Source of the DNA: Fusobacteriaceae bacterium UBA2433
GTDB lineage: Bacteria > Fusobacteriota > Fusobacteriia > Fusobacteriales > Fusobacteriaceae
Length of the DNA stretch: 13,589 nucleotides
Assembly: GCA_002342785.1 (NCBI GenBank)
Contig: DDQV01000125.1
Span: 1-13,589, forward strand
Direction: 5' to 3'
The position numbers and the translations under genes are program-made. This document shows, one piece after another, positions 7,089 through 13,519 of this stretch (position 1 is the stretch's first letter; each line of letters opens with the position of its first letter). Below the pieces are notes generated by a model that saw nothing but the letters and a program-made list of their open reading frames with translations, ran no database searches and had not been told where the DNA came from.

Positions 7089-7640
7089 TTACATTATATA
7101 TAAGCCAAGATACCCTAATACTCCTGAGGAGATGATGAGGATAACTGGATTAATTTTTTTCTTATAAGCTATACCAAACATAACTATAGAGATGATAATA
7201 GTTTTTATCTCTATATTATTTTCTATGATCCAAGTGGCTCTAGCAATCATATATCCTGCGTATAAAATTAAAGCTGTCGTCAAGGATTTTAAAACGAAAA
7301 AAATAGCTTTCTTATAGATATTTTCCTCTAATTGTTTTAAAACTCTAGATAATATCAAGATAACAATTATAGATGGAAGAGCAAGTGAAAGTGTTGCTAC
7401 AATAGCTCCTGGAATTCCTGCTACTTTATTTCCCACAAAGGTTGCTGTATTCATAGCTATAGCTCCAGGGGTCATTTGAGATATAGATAGGACATTAAAA
7501 AATTCATCATATTGCATAAATCCATTTTTTTCTAATTCTCTTTGCAAGAGTGGTATAGAAGCTAATCCCCCACCAAAATTAAATAATCCAATTTTAAAAT
7601 ACATAGTAAATAATTTAAAAAGAGTCATAAAGTAAGTCAT
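7089..7640 (-). CDS. Half-size CHR (chromate-transporter family) membrane protein, second of pair
   Basis: A 183-residue integral membrane protein consisting of one CHR domain. N-terminal KIGLFNFGGGLASIPLLQRE (the FGGG at 22-25), then QMTPGAIAMNTATFVG at 55-70, both signatures of the chromate ion transporter family, followed by hydrophobic segments to the C-terminus. Its ATG directly follows the TAA of the upstream CHR gene (TAA-ATG), with GGAGG (7653-7649) as ribosome binding site inside the last codons of that gene, so the two are almost certainly translationally coupled. In known short-CHR pairs the two halves insert with opposite topology and act together. Chromate as the substrate is a family name only; the physiological anion in this organism is unknown. 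An internal ATG at codon 5 is possible but less well placed. Confidence 0.9.
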   Translation of the reverse strand: MTYFMTLFKLFTMYFKIGLFNFGGGLASIPLLQRELEKNGFMQYDEFFNVLSISQMTPGAIAMNTATFVGNKVAGIPGAIVATLSLALPSIIVILILSRVLKQLEENIYKKAIFFVLKSLTTALILYAGYMIARATWIIENNIEIKTIIISIVMFGIAYKKKINPVILIISSGVLGYLGLYIM

Positions 7641-8198
7641 TTATCTTACCTCCAAAATAGATTTTATTTTATTTGGAATAAAATAAGTAGCAGTAGCTCC
7701 AATGAATGCACCAAGGAGAATAAGTAAGATAGGATTGATATTAAATACTAATAGTAAGATAAATCCAATACCAAATAAAAGATAACTTATATTAGATACA
7801 AAACTTTTTCTACAAATTTTTAAAGTTGAACTTGCAATAAGTCCTATGATACATGCTCTAATTCCTAAAAAGATACTATGGATAACAGGATTATTAAAAG
7901 ATTCTCCTAAAAAATAATATATTAAAGTGATAATTGTAAGTGATGGAAATATAATTCCAAGGGAAGCAACAACTCCACCTAGTTTTCCAGCTTTTTTACT
8001 TCCTATAAATGTAGCTGCGTTTATAGCTATAGTTCCAGGGGTCATCTGAGAGATTATAAACATCTCCAAGAGTTCCTCCTCTGTAATCCATTTTCTTTTT
8101 TCTACCAATTCTTTTTCGATGAGAGGTAACATTGCATATCCTCCGCCAAAGGTAAATAATCCTATTTTGAAAAAAGATATAAATAATTCTTTGAACAT
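7641..8198 (-). CDS. Half-size CHR (chromate-transporter family) membrane protein, first of pair
   Basis: A 185-residue membrane protein with one CHR domain: KIGLFTFGGGYAMLPLIEKE (FGGG at 17-20), WITEEELLEMFIISQMTPG, and QMTPGTIAINAATFIG at 51-66, with about five hydrophobic segments. Full-length ChrA proteins carry two such domains fused; here they are two adjacent genes. The ATG at 8198 is preceded by AAGGAG, six bases away. It lies 71 bases downstream of the dehydrogenase gene, with an AT-only gap and no hairpin terminator, and is fused end-to-start with the second CHR gene. It is similar to but not the same as its neighbour, consistent with an old duplication and the dual-topology arrangement known for short CHR pairs. 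Confidence 0.9.
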   Translation of the reverse strand: MFKELFISFFKIGLFTFGGGYAMLPLIEKELVEKRKWITEEELLEMFIISQMTPGTIAINAATFIGSKKAGKLGGVVASLGIIFPSLTIITLIYYFLGESFNNPVIHSIFLGIRACIIGLIASSTLKICRKSFVSNISYLLFGIGFILLLVFNINPILLILLGAFIGATATYFIPNKIKSILEVR

Positions 8199-8269
8199 AT
8201 TGAACTCCTTTAAAAATATTTTTTTCTTTCTTATTAAAAATTTTTGTTATCTTTATATTTATAGTATTT

Positions 8270-9043
8270 TTATTTTTTTTCTTGTATTTTTCTTACTAAA
8301 ATTAAATTAATCTTTCTAGGGATAAATTTTGAGATAAATATTATAAATTTATTTAAGTTTCCATAGATTAAAATATCTTTCTTAGTATCTATATTTTTAT
8401 ATAAATATCTTGCGATATCCTCAGGATTTGCTATATGAAAATTTTTTAGAAATTTTTTCTCAATCCTATCCATCTTTTCAAAATGGGTTTTTGTAGGACC
8501 TGGACAAAGGGTTACTATTTTTATATTTCTATCTCGAAGTTCCTCTGCTATACCTTCAGAAAAATTTAAGAGGTATGATTTAGTTCCATAGTAAACACTC
8601 ATTAGAGGACCACTTTGAAAAGCAGCTGTAGAAGCTATATTAAATATTTTTCCACTACCTGCCTCTAACATATCTTGTAAAAATAATTTTGTGAGTATTG
8701 TAGGAGTTATTATATTTAAATTTATCATGTCTAGACTAGTTTGGATATTTTTTTTAATAAATTCACCGTGGGAACCAATACCAGCATTATTAATTAGAAT
8801 ATCAACTTTTAATTGTTTTTTCTTAATAGTTTCATATAGATTAAAAGCTTTTTTTTCTCCAGATATATCTAAAGAGATTATTTTGATATCTATATTATAT
8901 AGTGACTGTAAATTATCTTTTAAAATAGATAGTATATCCTTACTTCTAGCTACTAAGATAAGGTTGTGATTATTTTTAGCAAAAATATAGGATAGTTTTA
9001 AACCAATTCCTGAACTAGCCCCTGTTATAAGTGTATACTTCAA
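8270..9043 (-). CDS. Classical short-chain dehydrogenase/reductase (SDR)
   Basis: A 257-residue NAD(P)-dependent oxidoreductase with a Rossmann fold. Seen: cofactor glycine motif TGASSGIG at 7-14, Arg33 after the second beta strand (LILVARS), which favours NADP(H), NNAG at 85-88, catalytic Ser138 (NIAST), YxxxK with Tyr151 and Lys155 (YYGTKS), and PGPTKT at 181-186. It resembles the DltE/YqjQ-type cluster of SDRs; the substrate is unknown. The C-terminus (FIIFISKFIPRKINLIL) is hydrophobic and basic, suggesting membrane contact. The start is TTG at 9043, supported by a strong GGGAGG (9053-9048) four bases before it and by the immediate MKYTLITGASSGIG fold start; no ATG lies closer. It is the first gene after the EAL-gene terminator and may lead a transcript continuing into the CHR pair. 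Confidence 0.92.
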   Translation of the reverse strand: MKYTLITGASSGIGLKLSYIFAKNNHNLILVARSKDILSILKDNLQSLYNIDIKIISLDISGEKKAFNLYETIKKKQLKVDILINNAGIGSHGEFIKKNIQTSLDMINLNIITPTILTKLFLQDMLEAGSGKIFNIASTAAFQSGPLMSVYYGTKSYLLNFSEGIAEELRDRNIKIVTLCPGPTKTHFEKMDRIEKKFLKNFHIANPEDIARYLYKNIDTKKDILIYGNLNKFIIFISKFIPRKINLILVRKIQEKK

Positions 9044-9072
9044 AGATCCTCCCTTATTAAAAAAAAATACAG

Positions 9073-9100
9073 ATTATATATGTTAGATCCAATTATTGAA
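9073..9100 (-). promoter_or_regulatory. Possible promoter upstream of the SDR gene
   Basis: On the minus strand a perfect TATAAT (9078-9073) lies 29 bases before the TTG start, downstream of the EAL-gene terminator. The -35 is weak (TTCAAT, about 16 bp upstream of it). It is supported mainly by position and the -10. Confidence 0.35.
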
Positions 9101-9114
9101 TTCATTATATCATG

Positions 9115-9151
9115 AAAAAGAAGCTAACTTATATAAAATTAGCTTCTTTTT
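9115..9151. terminator. Rho-independent terminator after the EAL gene (bidirectional shape)
   Basis: The stem AAGAAGCTAA (9118-9127) with TTAGCTTCTT (9139-9148), extended by three A-T pairs on the outside, encloses an 11-base loop. It begins directly after the TAA of the minus-strand EAL gene and ends in a T-run on both strands. It isolates the EAL gene from the dehydrogenase cluster. Confidence 0.85.
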
Positions 9152-10792
9152 TTATTTTATAGATTCCTTTACACGGCTATTATATTCAATACAAAATTTC
9201 TTGAATTTTTTTGTTTCTAAAGGTTTTGTAGAAAAATATCCTTGGGCATAATCACAGTTTAATTTTTTTAAAAGATTAAAAGTATCCATATTCTCAACAC
9301 CTTCAGCTATAATCTTTAACTCCATAGACCTACCTAAAGCAATGGAAGATTTAACAATGTTATAGTCTTTTTTGTCGGTAAATATATCTGTTATAAACAT
9401 CTTATCTATCTTTAATTTATCAAAGGGTAATTTTTTTAGATATGATATAGATGAAAAACTAGTTCCAAAATCATCTAAGGCAAAGGTTATACCATATTTT
9501 TTAAGAGAGTTCATAATTAAAAACATCTCGTCAAAATCATCGATTAAATTTCTTTCTAAGATCTCAAATTCTAAACCTTTTAAACTTTTTTTATAATTTT
9601 TTATTGTACTGATAATTAACTCATTTTTCAAACATACTATGGGGGTGTTTATAGCTAATTTCATAATAAATCCATCTTTTTTCCATTTTTCTTGGATCTC
9701 AAGGGAAGATTCAAGTAGCCATTTTGTAAAAGTATTGATTAGATTTGTTTTTTCTAAATAGGGAATAAATAACTCTGGTTTAATAAGTCCCTCTGTAGGG
9801 TGGATCCATCTTATTAAAACTTCAGCTGATGTAATTAAATTAGTTTTCATCTCTACTTTAGGATGAAAATAGAGGTGGAATTGTTTATTTTTAATAGCAG
9901 CAGGTAGTTCATTTAAGATAGAAAGCTTTTTATTATGAAGTTTATTAATCTTATCGTTAAAAAAAGAAAATGAAGACAGATTTTTTTTTGCATGAGCCCT
10001 TGCTATCTCTGCATCTTCTAATAATTTTTTTTGAGATTCAACAAATTTTGCTACACCAATACTTAACTCAGGGTAGATTAAAATATTGTTGACAGAAATT
10101 TTTTTTCTTAATATCTCTGCTTTTTTTCTAAAAGAAAGAGGATTATAATCATTCATCAATAGAGCAAAAGTATTATCTCTGAAATGAAAAAGTTCGATCC
10201 CGTTTTCAGAGATATCTTTAAATTTTAAAGAGAGACTTTTTATAAAATCTTCTAGGATAAAATTGCCATATTCATTTAGTATTTGATTAAAATTTTCGAT
10301 TTCAAAGATAGCTAGATAGTTATCTTGTAGTTCTATCTTCTCAGGGAAAAAAGTATCAAAATATTTTCGATTAGACATATTTGTAATACGATTACAAAAT
10401 GTAAGTTTTTCAATTTCTTTTAGAGTTTTTAAAACTGTATCTAGAATAAAACCATTTATAGTACTGATGAGAACAAAAAATAAGAGTCTATATATCCAAT
10501 TTTCAGTAGTTTGCATCTCCATAGTTGCAACATCTAAAGGAATAAAACTAGTGAGATAACCAGCGAGAATACCAAAACCAATCCCTCCTATATATCCAAA
10601 ATTAAATACTGCAATCATCAATGGAATATACATTAAGTGCATATAAACATATTTAGTTCCCCCAGTCATATAGACAATTCCTAAAACTGAAAAAATTAAT
10701 ATAAAAACAAATGAAACCGAATAAAAACAAAATATTTTTTTAGGGCGGGACCATATTCTTATAAGATTAATAAAAAATTTTGTATTTAACAT
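9152..10792 (-). CDS. Membrane-anchored degenerate GGDEF - EAL protein, probable c-di-GMP phosphodiesterase
   Basis: A 546-residue protein. Residues ~20-120 contain about four membrane segments (FCFYSVSFVFILIF; HLMYIPLMIAVFNFGYIGG; GILAGYLTSFIPLD; YRLLFFVLISTINGF), a sensor-like module seen in front of signalling domains. A GGDEF-like domain follows (about 125-280; ITNMSNRKYFD), but the active loop reads RDNTF (205-209) in place of GGDEF, so diguanylate cyclase activity is unlikely. The EAL domain (about 290-535) keeps the expected metal and substrate residues: Glu324 in EVLIR, Asn382, Glu410, Asp440-Asp441 (DDFGTS), Lys461, Glu497 (AEGVE) and Gln517 (AQGYFS). The signature triplet is EVL, a tolerated variant. 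Predicted role: hydrolysis of c-di-GMP to pGpG at the membrane, possibly controlled by the dead GGDEF. ATG at 10792 follows GGTGG by seven bases; single-gene unit with its own promoter and terminator. Confidence 0.9.
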   Translation of the reverse strand: MLNTKFFINLIRIWSRPKKIFCFYSVSFVFILIFSVLGIVYMTGGTKYVYMHLMYIPLMIAVFNFGYIGGIGFGILAGYLTSFIPLDVATMEMQTTENWIYRLLFFVLISTINGFILDTVLKTLKEIEKLTFCNRITNMSNRKYFDTFFPEKIELQDNYLAIFEIENFNQILNEYGNFILEDFIKSLSLKFKDISENGIELFHFRDNTFALLMNDYNPLSFRKKAEILRKKISVNNILIYPELSIGVAKFVESQKKLLEDAEIARAHAKKNLSSFSFFNDKINKLHNKKLSILNELPAAIKNKQFHLYFHPKVEMKTNLITSAEVLIRWIHPTEGLIKPELFIPYLEKTNLINTFTKWLLESSLEIQEKWKKDGFIMKLAINTPIVCLKNELIISTIKNYKKSLKGLEFEILERNLIDDFDEMFLIMNSLKKYGITFALDDFGTSFSSISYLKKLPFDKLKIDKMFITDIFTDKKDYNIVKSSIALGRSMELKIIAEGVENMDTFNLLKKLNCDYAQGYFSTKPLETKKFKKFCIEYNSRVKESIK

Positions 10793-10836
10793 AGCAGGAC
10801 CACCCTTAATATAAATTATATAAACGTTACAGTAAT

Positions 10837-10865
10837 ATTATATCTTATAAAGTTAGCTTATTCAA
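10837..10865 (-). promoter_or_regulatory. Predicted sigma70-type promoter of the EAL gene
   Basis: On the minus strand, -35 TTGAAT (10865-10860), spacer of exactly 17 bp, -10 TATAAT (10842-10837), about 45 bases before the start codon. It is one of the best promoter matches in the window. Confidence 0.7.
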
Positions 10866-10896
10866 AATTTAATTTTAATAAGTTATATTTAAATTG

Positions 10897-10908
10897 TTGT
10901 TTAAACAA
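10897..10908. promoter_or_regulatory. 12-bp perfect palindrome in the divergent intergenic region
   Basis: TTGTTTAAACAA lies between the divergent promoters of the EAL gene and the helicase-nuclease-peptidase gene, 30 bases upstream of the latter's -35. It has the size and symmetry of a dimeric repressor site; no regulator is assigned. Confidence 0.35.
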
Positions 10909-10938
10909 TAAATAATAATTACGAATAGTAAGATATTA

Positions 10939-10967
10939 TTGTATAATAAAGATATGATTGGTATTAT
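10939..10967 (+). promoter_or_regulatory. Predicted promoter of the helicase-nuclease-peptidase gene
   Basis: -35 TTGTAT (10939-10944), 17-bp spacer, -10 TATTAT (10962-10967), 35 bases before the start codon. A second possible -10, TATAAT at 10942-10947, overlaps the -35 and would use a weak TTACGA. Confidence 0.5.
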
Positions 10968-10988
10968 ACTCTAGAGATACAATAATAA

Positions 10989-11011
10989 GAAGGTGATAAA
11001 AATTGCTTATG
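10989..11011 (+). promoter_or_regulatory. Ribosome binding site choosing a TTG start
   Basis: GAAGGTGAT (10989-10997) matches the anti-Shine-Dalgarno over seven bases (AGGTGAT). TTG at 11003 is nine bases from the GG core, while the in-frame ATG at 11009 is fifteen bases away, so TTG is favoured; the ATG would only remove two residues. Confidence 0.55.
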
Positions 11012-13414
11012 AATAAAGAGCAAGAAAAAATAGCATATACAAAGCCTAACGGGCATATGCTTATAAAGGGAATAGCAGGAAGTGGAAAGACAACAGTAGG
11101 GATATGCAGGATATCATATTTATTAAATAATTATTGTCATGATAAAGATGACAGTGTTTTATTTATAACATTTAATAAGACCTTGGTTAATTATGTATCT
11201 TATTTTTATAATAAGGTTGATAATATAACCCAGTATAATATGCACTCTTTATTTGGATTTCCAAAGGATAGGGTGAAGATAACAACAGTTGACAGTTTGA
11301 TGTATGGATATTTTTTAGAATATCAAAAAAAATCCAAAGGAGATTTGAAACTCAATCCTACCAACCATAAAAAACATGGTATTTTAAATGAGTTGATAGA
11401 AAAATTAAGAAAAAAGTATAGTGAAGTTTCAATATTTGAAGATGTAAATACAGCTTTTTTATTGGAAGAGATAAATTGGATCAAAGCTTGTAACTATATA
11501 GATGAAGCAGAATATCAAGAAGCTAATAGGATTGGTAGTCTAAAATTAGGAGTGACCACTCAAAAATTACCTAAAAATTCCATAGTTAGAAAGGCAATAT
11601 TTGAACTTATGGAATTTTATACAAAAAATCTTCTAGAAGAAAATACCATAGATTATAATGATATGAGACTTATTGCTTTAGGGGAATTAGAAAATAAAAC
11701 GAGAAAAAAATATACTCATATATTGATAGATGAGTGTCAAGATCTATCTAAAGTACAACTTGAATTTATAAGAAAATTATATTCTGATAAGAGTCATTCT
11801 AGTTTTACTTTTTTATTTGATAGTGCACAGAGTATATATTCTCATTCGTGGTTGGGAATGGGAGGAGAAAGAACATTTGCTAGTATAGGATTTAATATGA
11901 TTGGAAAGAGTAAGACCCTTAGTAAAAATTTTAGGACAACGACCCAAATATCTAAGGCAGCCTATAGTCTCTTAAATAAAAATGAGATGATTATAGGAAA
12001 TTCTGATTATGTAAAACCATATCTTATCGATAGATATGGAAACTATCCAATATTTAAGGAGTTCTTATCTGAAAAAGAACAGGCAAACTATGTAAAAGAA
12101 CTATTAGATAAAAGATTTTCAAAAACTCTCAAGAGTGATATAGCTATTATTGGAAGAACTAAAAATCAACTATTAAATTTTAAACTTCTAATGGAAAAAT
12201 TAGGAGTAAAAACAACATTTATGGATCGTGGAAATAATGATTTTGATTCTAATGAGATAAAATTATTTACTATGCATTCTATAAAGGGTATTGAAACTAA
12301 GGTAATAATTATGATATCTCTAAATGATAAAGTACTTCCATTTTATTCTTCTAATATAGAGGAATTAAAGGAATATGAAGATATACAAGAACGTAAACTC
12401 ATGTATGTAGGGATGACGAGAGCCATTGAAGAATTATATCTTTTGTCTTCTGGAACTCCTAGTAAATTTATTGGAGACATAGGATATAAATATTTACAGA
12501 TCGATACCGATAAAAAAATGAGAATATTTTATAATATATCTATAGATGATTATTATTTTAAAGATAGATTAATTAATATTCATTCTAAAGAGGAAAAAAT
12601 AAGGCAGTGGGTAGTCAAGGAACTTTTAATTACCTATGGATATAAGATCGATCTTATAGATATTGAATATCCATTGACCCTAGGATCTAAAAAATATTTT
12701 GTAGATATAGTTATCTTTAATAAGAAAAAACCATATATATTCATAGAAACAAAATCAAAAGAAGTAGAACTATCAGATGGTTTTGAACAATTAAAAAGTT
12801 ATATGACCATGGAAAAATCTGTAGAATATGGAATACTTACAAATGGTAGAGATATAAAAGTATATAATTCTGAATTTTTTGAAATATCTGAAATACCTGA
12901 TTTTACACTGGAGATGATAGAAGAAATTCTAGGAGAGGAGTTTATATATTCTGATCTAAAAAGAGATTTAGAGATACCATATCTTGTAATAGATGAAGAT
13001 ACAATTATTGCAGAGGATAAAGATGGAGATATTACATATAATAAATCTGATTTAATTTCATTACCTAAATTTAAATGGATAAATATGTATACAGATTATG
13101 ATGATCCTCAAGATGAAGTATTATTACCTAAAGAATGGATAGGAAAAGATTGTAATTATATAATTGAAAACCATGGAGATAGTATGGAACCTTTGATCTG
13201 TGATGGAGATATGGTTGTGATAGAAAAAAAAGAACCTAAGACCAATGATATCATAGTTGTAATAATGGAAGATAGATCAGTCTTAAAAAAATATATGAAG
13301 ATAGGGGCATCTATATTATTATCTAGTGAAAATCATGAGTATGAGCCTATATATTTTAATGAACAAGATATAAATGATTATTTTGTAGGAGTTGTCATAG
13401 GAATTATCAAATAA
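11003..13414 (+). CDS. Triple-domain protein: UvrD-type SF1 helicase - HsdR_N-like PD-(D/E)XK nuclease - LexA-like S24 peptidase
   Basis: An 803-residue protein. (1) Residues ~1-485 are an SF1 UvrD/PcrA-type ATP-dependent helicase: Q motif NKEQ 4-7, Walker A GIAGSGKTT 23-31 (Lys29), motif Ia LFITFNKT, motif II DECQD 243-247, motif III FDSAQS 272-277, motif IV NFRT 309-312, motif V TMHSIKGIE 423-431, motif VI YVGMTRA 468-474 (Arg473). (2) Residues ~525-625 fit the type I restriction R-subunit N-terminal nuclease: EEKIRQ, GYKIDLIDIEYPL, Asp568 (YFVDIV), Glu582-x-Lys584 (FIETKS), Gln596 (FEQLKSY), YGILTNGRDIKVY. (3) Residues ~655-803 are an S24 peptidase: Ser727 in HGDSMEP, DGD 734-736, Lys762 in SVLKKY, LSSENHEYEPI, GVVIG. 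No helix-turn-helix and no Ala-Gly cleavage site are seen. No methylase or specificity gene is visible. Probable role in defence or DNA-damage handling; this is inference. All motifs look intact. Confidence 0.88.
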   Translation: MLMNKEQEKIAYTKPNGHMLIKGIAGSGKTTVGICRISYLLNNYCHDKDDSVLFITFNKTLVNYVSYFYNKVDNITQYNMHSLFGFPKDRVKITTVDSLMYGYFLEYQKKSKGDLKLNPTNHKKHGILNELIEKLRKKYSEVSIFEDVNTAFLLEEINWIKACNYIDEAEYQEANRIGSLKLGVTTQKLPKNSIVRKAIFELMEFYTKNLLEENTIDYNDMRLIALGELENKTRKKYTHILIDECQDLSKVQLEFIRKLYSDKSHSSFTFLFDSAQSIYSHSWLGMGGERTFASIGFNMIGKSKTLSKNFRTTTQISKAAYSLLNKNEMIIGNSDYVKPYLIDRYGNYPIFKEFLSEKEQANYVKELLDKRFSKTLKSDIAIIGRTKNQLLNFKLLMEKLGVKTTFMDRGNNDFDSNEIKLFTMHSIKGIETKVIIMISLNDKVLPFYSSNIEELKEYEDIQERKLMYVGMTRAIEELYLLSSGTPSKFIGDIGYKYLQIDTDKKMRIFYNISIDDYYFKDRLINIHSKEEKIRQWVVKELLITYGYKIDLIDIEYPLTLGSKKYFVDIVIFNKKKPYIFIETKSKEVELSDGFEQLKSYMTMEKSVEYGILTNGRDIKVYNSEFFEISEIPDFTLEMIEEILGEEFIYSDLKRDLEIPYLVIDEDTIIAEDKDGDITYNKSDLISLPKFKWINMYTDYDDPQDEVLLPKEWIGKDCNYIIENHGDSMEPLICDGDMVVIEKKEPKTNDIIVVIMEDRSVLKKYMKIGASILLSSENHEYEPIYFNEQDINDYFVGVVIGIIK

Positions 13415-13427
13415 ATTTTGTAAAATT

Positions 13428-13434
13428 AAAGGAG
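13428..13434 (+). promoter_or_regulatory. Orphan Shine-Dalgarno after the helicase-nuclease-peptidase gene
   Basis: AAAGGAG, 14 bases after the stop codon, is a textbook ribosome binding site, but no ATG, GTG or TTG follows at a usable distance (the next bases are TAGGTAATAATAACTAA). It may be chance, or the leftover of a second gene displaced by the mobile element that starts just downstream. Confidence 0.35.
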
Positions 13435-13496
13435 TAGGTAATAATAACTAAAAATTTATAGATTTTTATTAATTTTTGTATAAATCTAAGGCATAC

Positions 13497-13502
13497 TATA
13501 AT
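13497..13502 (+). promoter_or_regulatory. Possible -10 of the recombinase gene
   Basis: TATAAT at 13497-13502 lies 17 bases before the ATG of the partial recombinase gene; the -35 is weak (TTTGTA at 13475-13480, 16-bp spacing). The short distance to the start fits a mobile-element gene with a compact leader. Confidence 0.4.
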
Positions 13503-13519
13503 AAAGGAAGGGGATTTAT

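Noticed and set aside
7089..8198. Chromate resistance as the function of the CHR pair
   Set aside because: The family is named for chromate, but short paired CHR proteins occur widely without chromate resistance; nothing nearby supports metal resistance.
11003..13414. Calling the 803-residue gene a LexA/CI repressor, a plain UvrD, or a type I restriction R subunit
   Set aside because: There is no helix-turn-helix; the helicase is SF1 with UvrD motifs and not the SF2 motor of HsdR; the nuclease follows the helicase instead of preceding it; and no hsdM/hsdS genes are visible.
13414..13427. Small inverted repeat AATTTT-GT-AAAATT as terminator of the fusion gene
   Set aside because: The stem has no G-C pairs, the loop is two bases, and no T-run follows.
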